Positions 25,366 through 33,305 of a stretch of 37,688 nt of DNA are shown piece by piece. A program made the position numbers and the translations under genes. Source of the DNA: Legionella sp. (lineage in GTDB: Bacteria > Pseudomonadota > Gammaproteobacteria > Legionellales > Legionellaceae). Numbering within the stretch: the first letter of the stretch is position 1; each line of letters opens with the position of its first letter. The notes under the pieces were generated by a model, which ran no database searches, was not told the origin of the DNA, and saw only the letters and a list, made by a program, of their open reading frames with translations. The stretch covers positions 1-37,688 of the forward strand of contig JAUXWR010000343.1 of the NCBI GenBank assembly GCA_030680075.1, read 5' to 3'.

Positions 25366-26352
25366 GGGTCAAGCCTTGCTTTGTGCTTCCTTATTTTGCT
25401 CATTTTTAATAATACGGCTTACCCATGAATAATGTAGTCCAAAATATTCTCCAATTTCTGCATAGCTGAATTCTCCACTTGCATATGCTGCTCTGATGCA
25501 CTCATTCCTACTGGATGATTTTTTATCATATTCACTTATTGAACATTTGGCAGGCATGTAATGCGATTGAGGTATGTATGTTAATTTTTTTCCTGGTATA
25601 ACCTTTTTTTGCATTTCGTCAATAAAATTTTCTGAGCCAAGATAAATTTGATTTTTTAAATGATCCCAAGGGGTATTAGCTGCCATACCCTCATATACAA
25701 ATTGTTGGTATTTTTGAATTGCTATTAGTAAATTTTGACTAAATAAAGACAATACTTTATCGGTAGAGAGCCAAGTGAGTTTTGTTAATTGATTTACAGT
25801 AGATTGATAGCTACTCCAAGTCCATTCCTCAGGAGTGCTTACCATATTTGCTCTTACAGGATTTAAAACAATATATCGAGACAACTCGAGTAGGTAAGCG
25901 TTTTTTTCGACTAAAATCCCTTTAAAGCGTCCTTGAAAAATATGCCCCACACGATTATGAGTTTGATTAAATTTTTGTGTATATATTCCATTTAATAATT
26001 GCATGCCCTTGCTAAGATTGCCAAGCGGGGTTTCCACCAGTAAATGATAATGATTACTCATAAGACAATAAGAATAACATATCCAGTTACATCGCATGCA
26101 TACATGAGAGAGAATCTCTAAAAATAAAACCCTATCTGCATCTGATAGATAAATATTCTCTTGTTTGTTTCCACGCGAAGTAATGTGATACAACGCTCCA
26201 GGATATTCAATACGTAGTGCTCTAACCATGTTGGACTGCTTGGGTACTTTCCATATAGGCGCAAAACTAATTTACTTTTTCATATTAGTCAATTTATTCA
26301 TACTCATAATTCTATATAATTATTAATCAAAGCAAAAAGCAAGGCTTGACCC
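25366..26352. mobile_element. Autonomous RAYT element (987 bp)
   Basis: Bounded by GGGTCAAGCCTTGCTTTGTG at the left and GCAAAAAGCAAGGCTTGACCC at the right. Contains the complete transposase gene on the minus strand, whose last codons and stop lie inside the left end. Each end carries AAGC-CTT-GCTT (4-bp stem, 3-base loop) next to GGGTC, i.e. a REP-like hairpin with a short guide. The small copies around it are internally deleted versions. Confidence 0.85.
25369..26229 (-). CDS. REP-associated tyrosine transposase (RAYT, Y1/HUH)
   Basis: 286 aa. Family landmarks: ARGN-like YHITSRGNKQENIY, HUH motif NHYHLLVETP (His60, His62), probable catalytic Tyr83 in LNGIYTQKFN, GHIFQGRFKGILVEKN and RYIVLNPVRANMV. 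The C-terminal region has a helix-turn-helix (FSYAEIGEYFGLHYSWVSRI) not found in the shortest RAYTs. The frame is intact, so it could be active. HUH transposases cut and join single-stranded DNA through a Tyr link. It is the only complete transposase in the window. The last residues (QSKA) are coded by the element end. Confidence 0.92.
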   Translation of the reverse strand: MVRALRIEYPGALYHITSRGNKQENIYLSDADRVLFLEILSHVCMRCNWICYSYCLMSNHYHLLVETPLGNLSKGMQLLNGIYTQKFNQTHNRVGHIFQGRFKGILVEKNAYLLELSRYIVLNPVRANMVSTPEEWTWSSYQSTVNQLTKLTWLSTDKVLSLFSQNLLIAIQKYQQFVYEGMAANTPWDHLKNQIYLGSENFIDEMQKKVIPGKKLTYIPQSHYMPAKCSISEYDKKSSSRNECIRAAYASGEFSYAEIGEYFGLHYSWVSRIIKNEQNKEAQSKA

Positions 26353-26380
26353 CCTTACTCCTATGCTTGGCTTAGCCCTG

Positions 26381-27382
26381 CTAAATTGAAGCTTGTAACT
26401 CTACCTGGTCTAGTGATTCAATTTCTTCTTTAAAAGAAAAAAATCGTATTTTATGGGTATTAATATCTATTTGACTACATAAGTCTTTTTCTGCAATAAG
26501 TTCCATTTTCCCATGATGTATTAATTCGTCCAGCTCATTAAAAAGAATGATATTCTCAGGGAGATTAATGTCTGTAATTGATAAAGTTACCTCTATATCC
26601 AAAGAAGGAGGAGCAGGACAAATTATATCTGGCCGAGAGTTACGCAACTGTGCACAGTAAGAAAAAAAATCATCCCCAGGTAGAACAGTTGTTTTACCAT
26701 TTACTCCACGCCAGGGATCGATTATCCAGCCCTGCCATGTCGTATAATCAGAGAGTAGACTATCAAAATCACGATTAATCATCACAAAACAATGATCAAG
26801 CGATTTAAAGTTCATGATTTCAATTCGATTAATCAGGTTATCGTGTGATTTAATTGCTCGATTCCACAAAAAATAAAATAGCGTTTGAGTTAATATATTA
26901 CAATTTCCAGATCGTTCATTTCTTGCTTGAATATTATTTTTTACAAAGTTGTGATAGTTTAATTCCAACTCCAGAAATAAATTTTGCTTTTTTATATCTT
27001 CAAAATAGACATGCATTTGTATGTCCACTATTTTTAAAACTGGTAACCAGTTTTTGTTACCAGGTAATTTTTTATAGGTGGTCACAAGATATTTGTCATT
27101 AAAAAGGGTATGGCTTACGGTTCTATTTAAGATAAAAAACGACCATTTCGCTGAAATTTGATAATCCACCGGGACCAATATCGCTCTATCTGCGCTATCA
27201 GAAATTACATTAAAAGGAGTAGATGGTGTAAGATTAGAAGAAAACTTAACTGTATTTAATGTATATATAAAAGCACTCTCTATAAGCCCCACAATTTTGT
27301 TGTTTTCTTCTGCTTCATAGCCTTGAGATAATTCGAGTTTTGATAACACAATATTTATTAATGATGAAAATTTATTTATCAC
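26381..27382 (-). CDS. Papain/transglutaminase-like cysteine protease candidate
   Basis: 333 aa, GTG start at 27382; no better start nearby. Likely catalytic triad: RSGNCNILTQTLFYFLW (Cys161), LDHCFVMINRD (His197), GWIIDPWRG (Asp222). The order Cys-His-Asp with this spacing and context (Cys followed by a hydrophobic helix, His before a beta strand, Asp in DPW) is that of papain-fold or transglutaminase-fold enzymes, including bacterial effector proteases. The C-terminus is Glu-rich (FKEEIESLDQVEL), which suits a Dot/Icm signal. Family not recognised; target unknown. Confidence 0.6.
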   Translation of the reverse strand: MINKFSSLINIVLSKLELSQGYEAEENNKIVGLIESAFIYTLNTVKFSSNLTPSTPFNVISDSADRAILVPVDYQISAKWSFFILNRTVSHTLFNDKYLVTTYKKLPGNKNWLPVLKIVDIQMHVYFEDIKKQNLFLELELNYHNFVKNNIQARNERSGNCNILTQTLFYFLWNRAIKSHDNLINRIEIMNFKSLDHCFVMINRDFDSLLSDYTTWQGWIIDPWRGVNGKTTVLPGDDFFSYCAQLRNSRPDIICPAPPSLDIEVTLSITDINLPENIILFNELDELIHHGKMELIAEKDLCSQIDINTHKIRFFSFKEEIESLDQVELQASI

Positions 27383-27544
27383 ATTGTATGATGTTGTTTA
27401 TTATTTGTATAGGTTGCTCACTGGAATGATTCCACTACTCTAAATGCTGAGGCCATTCGCATTTGCCCTTATTGATGCTGCTCATCCAAATTTTTGATGA
27501 TATACAAGCCTTGTAGCTGCCTTTTTATTTATAAGGAATTAACT

Positions 27545-27637
27545 ATGTATAGCTCTAAACGTCATTCTCGTGTGAAAAAAGCAATTGAAGAAAAACACAG
27601 AGTGAAACGGGAGGACAATCGGCTCTACCCCAAATAA
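27545..27637 (+). CDS. Short basic peptide gene truncated by a MITE (30 aa)
   Basis: ATG at 27545 behind AAGGAA. The product MYSSKRHSRVKKAIEEKHRV continues KREDNRLYPK and stops at TAA 27635-27637. The last residues come from MITE copy 4, so the gene was probably cut short. Basic and helical; no family recognised. The other bases of the 488-base gap around it are the MITE and sequence I cannot interpret. Confidence 0.35.
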   Translation: MYSSKRHSRVKKAIEEKHRVKREDNRLYPK

Positions 27638-27764
27638 GGTAGGCAAAAAATACTCTCCAATTTCTGCATAGCTGTATTCTCCATTACAAATTGTTGGTTC
27701 CATTTATTCATAGCTATAGTTCTATAATTATTAGGCAAAACAAAAGGCAAGGCTTGCCCCCCCC
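27626..27764. mobile_element. MITE copy 4, left end lost
   Basis: Matches the family from ACCCC..AATAAGGTAGGC through CTCCAATTTCTGCATAGCTG to a degenerate right end (GGCTTGCCCCCCCC, with a C8 run). The left terminus is missing and ATTTTTGTGTGCATATACAT is deleted. Probably immobile. Confidence 0.75.
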
Positions 27765-27805
27765 TTACTTCTCTTAAATAGCAAGGAATCAACTTGCTCC
27801 TATAC

Positions 27806-27842
27806 TTTTTGTTTCAAGTAGGGTAAAAATTACGGTAAAAAT
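27806..27842 (+). promoter_or_regulatory. Conserved upstream element, copy 2 (tandem GGTAAAAA)
   Basis: TTTTTGTTTCAAGTA then GGGTAAAAATTACGGTAAAA, 29 bases before the ATG at 27871. It matches the element before the paralogue at 12752, with the same spacing between the two GGTAAAAA words. Confidence 0.5.
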
Positions 27843-27870
27843 ACTAATAAATAATAATCATGGAGGCATA

Positions 27871-28428
27871 ATGGCTAAAGGAAAATATGAAAAATTACCG
27901 AGATTTACACTTCAGCCAGCTTATAAAAGAATTGAAACGCCTCTAGACGCTCTTCTAACTGGTTTTGGGTACACTGCAGAAGAAATTAGCCAACTAAAAA
28001 CTCTAGGAGAAGAAGGTAATGCTATCCAAGAACAATTGAAATTATTGCAACAAAAGTTGCTTGAAATATCCACCAGTATAAACTCTATTAAAGAAAAGGA
28101 AGATTCTGAATTACGAGAATTGTTAGATCCGCGATTAAACCCAAACAAGGAACACACAATAACCTGCGTTAGTATTCGTGAAGACATGCAGTTGAAAATT
28201 ACAATATCCAGTTGTGATGCACCAAGAGAGATTGAAAAATTTTTTAATAGTCTTTTAAAGACACGATGTCAGGCAAAAAAGTTCGATAGTTCTAAATGGA
28301 TGGAAAAAAATTTCAAAATTATAGTAACTATCGAATTGTCTGAAAGAGAACATTTAATCGAGGGCTTAAAACTTTCTCAAGAGGTTTTAAATCTTCCCAG
28401 TGCCCATCGACATTTGGATGGATGTTAA
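27871..28428 (+). CDS. Paralogue of the 189-aa protein (185 aa)
   Basis: ATG behind a strong GGAGG (5 bases). Aligned to the 12183-12752 product from GYTAEEISQLKTL to the shared end LNLPSAHRHLDGC; shared blocks include LRELLDPRLNPN, ITISSCDAPREIEKFF and LIEGLKLSQEVLNLPSAH. The N-terminal 35 residues are unrelated in sequence (basic here, acidic there). A central helix (EEGNAIQEQLKLLQQKLLEI) looks coiled-coil. Followed after 10 bases, as in copy 1, by the WLxGYFE gene, here broken. The conserved ORF suggests this protein is kept on its own. Confidence 0.7.
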   Translation: MAKGKYEKLPRFTLQPAYKRIETPLDALLTGFGYTAEEISQLKTLGEEGNAIQEQLKLLQQKLLEISTSINSIKEKEDSELRELLDPRLNPNKEHTITCVSIREDMQLKITISSCDAPREIEKFFNSLLKTRCQAKKFDSSKWMEKNFKIIVTIELSEREHLIEGLKLSQEVLNLPSAHRHLDGC

Positions 28429-28438
28429 GGATTATGAT

Positions 28439-28513
28439 ATGACAAATACATTATTTTGTTATTGACTGCAGGGCTATTTTGAAATTGCAACCCATTCACC
28501 TTTGAATGAGTGG
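28439..28513 (+). pseudogene. Decayed WLxGYFE gene (second copy)
   Basis: Translates MTNTLFCY-stop-LQGYFEIATHSPLNEW, matching MTNILFCYWLQGYFEIAVHS of the 106-aa protein. The W codon TGG is TGA. Similarity ends at about 28513 and the third gene of the operon is absent. The rest of the gap to 28836 is unrecognised sequence and MITE copy 5. Confidence 0.85.
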
Positions 28514-28621
28514 CCGCCAACAAAACGATAACGAACGCACTTTTGTGAGCAAGTCATCGCGCAAAAATCCCTGCTACTATTTCGTCTTATGAGGTTGGGT
28601 CACAGAGCGAGTGCAGAGCGA

Positions 28622-28828
28622 GGGTCAAGCCTTGCTTTTTGCTTTCTATTCTTACTTATTTTAGTAATACAACTTACCTATGAATAAGATAGGCAAAATA
28701 TCCAATTTCTGCAAAGCGGTATTCTCCACTACAAATTGTTGGTATTTTTGTGTGCATATACATTAGTACATTTATTCATAGCCATAGTTCTATAATTATT
28801 AGGCAAAGCAAAAAGCAAGGCTTGACCC
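28622..28828. mobile_element. MITE copy 5 of the RAYT family
   Basis: 207 bp, ends GGGTCAAGCCTTGC ... GCAAGGCTTGACCC. Left flank CAGAGCGAGTGCAGAGCGA. A 7-base deletion compared with copy 7 within CAAAATACTCTCCAATTTCT. It ends 9 bases beyond the ankyrin gene stop. Confidence 0.9.
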
Positions 28829-28836
28829 CCTTACTT

Positions 28837-31551
28837 TTATCTCGGACCTTCATTTCTTATTTGATCTTTTACCCAGGTTTCTACAGCCTGCGCTAATATG
28901 GCATGATGAGGCTCATAGGTTGATTTAAATAAGCCTAATTTCACCACAGTTTCGACTTTTGTATTAACACCAGAGCGAATGTTAACCGCACCATGTTTAA
29001 CCAAACTTTTTATAGCTACCCAGTCATTTCTGTCCGCGGCTACTTCCAAAAGTGTTTTTCCATTGCTCATTGCATTGACGTCGGCTCCACCTTTAACTAG
29101 AAGGTTAATGACGCTTTCGGTTGATTGTTCAGAATACCCTAAGTCTTTTTGTTCGATAAACAATGCTAAAGGAGTCGTGTAAGTTAAACCCGAGGCAACG
29201 ACACTCCTGTACCAGGTACTTCGTCCTTCAATGTTAGGATTGGCATCATTAATAAGCAAAAAATTAAGAACATTTAATTGTTCTTCAAATTCTGAGTCAA
29301 AATCATCAAATCCTACAACATCAGTACTTGTTAAACCAATAATGACCTGATTTAACAAGGTATCACCAAACCGACTTTTAACATTAAAATCGGCTCCGTG
29401 CGTTTTGAGAAGCGCTAGCAGTTGCATTCCTTGAGCATAAACTTGCGCAGTTGGGGTGTAATCATAATCCTTAGGTCTGTATTGAGTTTTTAAAAAAGCG
29501 GTAAATAATAAATCCGTATACCAGGGATCAGAATAAGATTCCTCAGTGGGCTCTCGCGTCAGAGAATAATGTTTTCTAACTAATGGTGTTTTTGTAGTTA
29601 ATGGTAATAATAAAGCGGCTACCTCACAAGCCCCTGCCTCAATGGCATCATTTAGAGGTTTACTATCATAACTGTCTAAACAATTAACATCCGCTCCTCT
29701 CGCGATGAGGCTATTGACCCGTTCCAAGTCGTTTTGGCTCGCTGCCATATGCAACAGCGAGGAGCCTATTTTGTTGGTTTGATTGACATCTGTTCTTTCC
29801 TCTAAAAACTCAAGCATGTCTGAATTATTTTTAGCTCTGGCAATTTCAATGGCTCGGAGAGTGTGTGATTTAAAGTTATCCAATTTCTCATATTGTGAAG
29901 TAATCAAAATTTCAATTATCTTAAGTGTATCGTTGGTAATAATAACAGGAAAATACTGATCATTTGTGGTCAGTTTAATTATCTCATGAAAGGCCGGTCT
30001 CAAGTTTTCAGAGACTGCACTTTGCTCATATTGCATAACCATACTAGCTGATTTACCCCGACCGGGAATAATGACTACATTTTGATTATTATATCTATTG
30101 TTTTCAAAAAAATTTCTAATAGAATCCAGAGATACACTCTTGATTAACCCAAGCGCGCGGGATACGTAGTCTTTGCCGGGTAAAATTACTTGATAATGAT
30201 CGCTGACAAAAGGAAGGGATACAGCTTTTAACTCACCATTGATTACTGAAAAAGATTGGGTTGGAGAGTTTTTTGCTAAAAAGTCCCTCGCAGCTGTAAT
30301 TAAATGCTTTACTTTATTTTCTGAATGCTCAACATGCGCTTCATACACCATTTTTGCAATGTCAGAATGACCTTCTTGAACGGCAAGAACCAATGGGGAA
30401 TCTTGTTGTAAATTAGGATCTTCGCCGGCTTGAAGTCTAACTTTTACAGCCACTTTGTCACCTTTAACAGCAGCTATATCCAAAGGAAGTAAATTGATAA
30501 CTCCATTTTGATCAACCAGCTCTCCCCGTTTAGCTAACAAACCATTCAAATGTTGAGTTAATCTCTGTTTTCTTTCTTCATCTCCAAGAGCTAATAAATT
30601 AAGCGGTGTGATCAGCGCTTTATCAGCGCCTTTTATGTCATGACTGGCCAATGCATCGGAAGTTACCGTCATATCATCAATTGCAACGGCTATGAAATTC
30701 ATGCCGGAAACATCTAAATCTGTAAAATAATGAAAAGGGGTTTCAAGAGCACGCAACCTTGTATCTAATTTTAAATTACATCCGGAAGCATACTCCATGC
30801 AAGTTCTGATAATCTGATCATATACCCGTTTCATAGCATTAATTTTTTCAGACAGCTCAGACATAGTCTCTTCCATCTGAAGCTCTGAGGTAAAAAAAGC
30901 CTGGAATTTAAAAAATGAGTTCTTATTAGTTAGAGGTCTAATGTTATAATAGGCGTTTTGCAGAGCTCCTGATACCTCGGCTCCATGTTCAATTAACAAT
31001 GCTACGATTGATGAATGTCCAAGGGCAGCTGCTTTTACCAGATGAGTAATTTCACGATGGCTTCTTTCTAATAATTTCCCAGAGGATACCCCATTTGCAT
31101 TTGCACCGTACTCTAATAAAGACCTGGTTGTTAAAAAATCACCCTCCTCTATCGCTGCGGCTAGTGCGTAATCAGGGATAAAGGTAGGTTCTCCCTCTGG
31201 TAAATAAACGTGAGCCGAGTACTCAACCCATAATTTGACCATCTCTGGGTTACGGGATATAACGGCATGGTAAACTAAACATCTTTCTTCTCGCGTATCG
31301 GCGAATTGGTATGAATATGGCGATAAACCGGCGCGAAATAAAATTTTTATTATAGCTGTTTGCCCTGCTAACATTGCATCGCGAGCGGCCGTTTCAATAA
31401 TCTTATTCTCGGTTCTGTAGTCCCAGGAATCACTATTACATAGTTTGGTTTTCTGAGTCAGGAGAAACTGAACCAAATCATTGGGATCATCGTTTATTAT
31501 CAAATCACGTATGTGTAAAGCAATATTTTCTTCCATCATAATTATATTCAC
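28837..31551 (-). CDS. Ankyrin-repeat protein (904 aa), effector candidate
   Basis: 904 aa, GTG start at 31551 (ATGs at 31539 and 31536 are alternatives; no clear ribosome-binding site). Ankyrin repeats occur in three groups: N-terminal (AAIEEGDFLTTRSLLEYGAN, KAAALGHSSIVALLIEHGAE), middle (LDIAAVKGDKVAVKVRLQAG, LAVQEGHSDIAKMVYEA, HMAASQNDLERVNSLIARGA) and C-terminal (INLLVKGGADVNAMSNGKTL, EVAADRNDWVAIKSLVKHGA). The region between (~440-580) is not ankyrin. No signal peptide. Ankyrin proteins of this size in Legionella are often Dot/Icm effectors binding host proteins; that is inference here. A fragment of a relative is at 22727-22890. Confidence 0.8.
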   Translation of the reverse strand: MNIIMMEENIALHIRDLIINDDPNDLVQFLLTQKTKLCNSDSWDYRTENKIIETAARDAMLAGQTAIIKILFRAGLSPYSYQFADTREERCLVYHAVISRNPEMVKLWVEYSAHVYLPEGEPTFIPDYALAAAIEEGDFLTTRSLLEYGANANGVSSGKLLERSHREITHLVKAAALGHSSIVALLIEHGAEVSGALQNAYYNIRPLTNKNSFFKFQAFFTSELQMEETMSELSEKINAMKRVYDQIIRTCMEYASGCNLKLDTRLRALETPFHYFTDLDVSGMNFIAVAIDDMTVTSDALASHDIKGADKALITPLNLLALGDEERKQRLTQHLNGLLAKRGELVDQNGVINLLPLDIAAVKGDKVAVKVRLQAGEDPNLQQDSPLVLAVQEGHSDIAKMVYEAHVEHSENKVKHLITAARDFLAKNSPTQSFSVINGELKAVSLPFVSDHYQVILPGKDYVSRALGLIKSVSLDSIRNFFENNRYNNQNVVIIPGRGKSASMVMQYEQSAVSENLRPAFHEIIKLTTNDQYFPVIITNDTLKIIEILITSQYEKLDNFKSHTLRAIEIARAKNNSDMLEFLEERTDVNQTNKIGSSLLHMAASQNDLERVNSLIARGADVNCLDSYDSKPLNDAIEAGACEVAALLLPLTTKTPLVRKHYSLTREPTEESYSDPWYTDLLFTAFLKTQYRPKDYDYTPTAQVYAQGMQLLALLKTHGADFNVKSRFGDTLLNQVIIGLTSTDVVGFDDFDSEFEEQLNVLNFLLINDANPNIEGRSTWYRSVVASGLTYTTPLALFIEQKDLGYSEQSTESVINLLVKGGADVNAMSNGKTLLEVAADRNDWVAIKSLVKHGAVNIRSGVNTKVETVVKLGLFKSTYEPHHAILAQAVETWVKDQIRNEGPR

Positions 31552-31694
31552 TAAATAGCTATGAGCTTTTTTAAATTACAGTGCTCTTTATATTGAGCAA
31601 AATTATAGCATTACAAAGTGATTTGGAATATTAAAATAGGGGTACCAGCACCAGAAAAAGTACGACGCGTTCTCGTCACAATTGACATAAACCA

Positions 31695-31732
31695 AGCACA
31701 GAGCGAGGGTCAAAGCACAGAGCGAGGGTCAA
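31695..31732 (+). repeat. 19-bp tandem duplication at left edge of MITE copy 6
   Basis: AGCACAGAGCGAGGGTCAA occurs twice in direct succession (31695-31713, 31714-31732); the second copy runs into the element. The 143 bases before it, back to the ankyrin gene start, show nothing recognisable. Confidence 0.8.
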
Positions 31733-31924
31733 GCCTTGCTTTTTGCTTTCTATTCGTGCTTATTTTTAATAATACAACTTACCCATGATAAGGTAGGCAA
31801 AAAATACTCTCCAATTTCTGCATAGCTGTGTTCTCCATTACAAATTGTTGGTATTTCATTAGTCCATTTATTCATAACTATAGTTTTATAATTATTAGGC
31901 AAAGCAAAAAGCAAGGCTTGACCC
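31726..31924. mobile_element. MITE copy 6 of the RAYT family
   Basis: 199 bp with GGGTCAAGCCTTGC ... GCAAGGCTTGACCC ends. Lacks TTTGTGTGCATATACA of the other copies. It cuts off the 5' part of the gene remnant at 31927-32094. Confidence 0.9.
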
Positions 31925-31926
31925 TC

Positions 31927-32094
31927 TTTTCTTACAAAATAGTTGAATCAGTGGATAAAGAATTACAAGGCGTAAAAAATATGACCCTTAGTTATAAAGA
32001 CAGAATACAAGAATTGCGTAGATCTATAGACACTTCTTCCGTACTTGACCCATCAAAAGAAGAGACTGTTACTTCTAAAATAAGGTTACGGTAG
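31927..32094 (+). pseudogene. C-terminal gene remnant beside MITE copy 6
   Basis: Open in frame from the MITE edge: SYKIVESVDKELQGVKNMTL then SYKDRIQELRRSIDTSSVLD to SKIRLR and TAG. Charged, helical, coiled-coil-like. A start at 31981 (MTLSYKDR, 37 aa, AAGG about 10 bases upstream) is possible, but a truncated gene is more likely. Confidence 0.4.
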
Positions 32095-32165
32095 CAGCCG
32101 CATCTCTACACACTTAGTAGAAGATCCAAAGCTTATTTTAAAATACATGACATTATAAAAAAACT

Positions 32166-32174
32166 CCCCCCCCT
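32166..32174 (+). repeat. C9 homopolymer tract upstream of the porin pair
   Basis: Nine consecutive C, preceded closely by seven A, lie about 90 bases before the start codon at 32264, in an otherwise AT-rich leader. Such a tract can vary in length by slippage. Confidence 0.7.
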
Positions 32175-32263
32175 AAAATACTCTTTATTTTTAAGTTCCA
32201 AATTATATGCTAGCATGCAACCTCTTTAAGGATTACACATGTCTATCATGTCATAGGGAATAT

Positions 32264-33280
32264 ATGTTTAAATTAAAACATTCAATCACATCACTTCTAA
32301 TTATCAGTAATAGCCTTGTGTTTGCAGGGGTTATGGGTCCCACTTGCACGCCTGGGAGTATAAGCACTCCTTGCGACAATGCGGCCTGGAGTTTCGGTGC
32401 ACAAGCCTTATATTTGCAACCATCTTTTGGTGGAAATGGTCTTGGCTATAGTGCATTTAGCTATGGGACTGATAGTTTTGGCGGCACCGTTGGTGCTAAT
32501 AATTCAGGCAATACAATCACGACAATTAATCCCAAATGGTCTTTAGGTTTTCAAATCGAAGGCGCCCGGCAGTTTGGTGCCGGCAGTGATCTGGATGTAA
32601 CCTGGTATCATCAGAACAGCACGACGAATATGCATTTTCCAACAGGCTCTTTATTTTCTGGTAACGCCCCAGCGCTGTATGCAGGATTTTTTAAAGTTGC
32701 CCCGCAATGGGATGCAATTAATATTGAACTGGGACAACAGGTTGATTTTGATGAAACAAAAATAATGCGTCTTCACGCTGGTATAGATTTTTCAAGAGTC
32801 AAAACGGTATTCACGAACTACCCTCAACTTCTTCCTAATAGCGGCCCACTTTTTATCACAAAAGATAGTATATCATTCAATGGCTTTGGACCTCGAGTCG
32901 GTGATGACTTTACGTATAAATTAAGTCATGGATTTGGAGTTTATGCAAAGGGGGCTGCCAGCCTGTTAATTGGTACTGCCAAACAGCACGTTTCCGGTTA
33001 TCAAAATTTAGTGTTTCCTCAATCATTTAGTACTGGGAACTATGTTCAAACAAATCACAACGTTGTAATCACTGAATTAGAGGCTAAACTTGGTCTGAAA
33101 TATGACTATCTCACTGCACAAGGGGTTTGGGGTGTTGATGTGGGGTACATGTGGCTCAATTATTTCAATGCACTCGTCAGTCAAACGGGTTCAGGACTAG
33201 CGGGCTCTGCCAGCAGTAGCAGTACTGCAGCAAACTTTAATTTAAATGGCCTGTATCTCGGTCTGAAATGGGTTAACTAA
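32264..33280 (+). CDS. Legionella major outer membrane protein family, copy 1
   Basis: 338 aa from the ATG at 32264 (AGGGA 5 bases upstream); the frame back to 32207 has no support. Signal peptide MFKLKHSITSLLIISNSLVF, cut before GVMGPTC. Mature start with a Cys pair (GPTCTPGSISTPCDNAAW), then ALYLQPSFGGNGLGYSAFS, the hallmark of the Legionella MOMP-like family. Alternating beta-strands (WSLGFQIEGARQF, LDVTWYHQNS, INIELGQQVDF, LRLHAGIDF) fit a beta-barrel; the final strand LYLGLKWVN is amphipathic. Predicted outer-membrane porin. The next gene is 25 bases downstream and homologous. Confidence 0.88.
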   Translation: MFKLKHSITSLLIISNSLVFAGVMGPTCTPGSISTPCDNAAWSFGAQALYLQPSFGGNGLGYSAFSYGTDSFGGTVGANNSGNTITTINPKWSLGFQIEGARQFGAGSDLDVTWYHQNSTTNMHFPTGSLFSGNAPALYAGFFKVAPQWDAINIELGQQVDFDETKIMRLHAGIDFSRVKTVFTNYPQLLPNSGPLFITKDSISFNGFGPRVGDDFTYKLSHGFGVYAKGAASLLIGTAKQHVSGYQNLVFPQSFSTGNYVQTNHNVVITELEAKLGLKYDYLTAQGVWGVDVGYMWLNYFNALVSQTGSGLAGSASSSSTAANFNLNGLYLGLKWVN

Positions 33281-33305
33281 GGTCAAACTGACGTAAAGAG
33301 GATTT

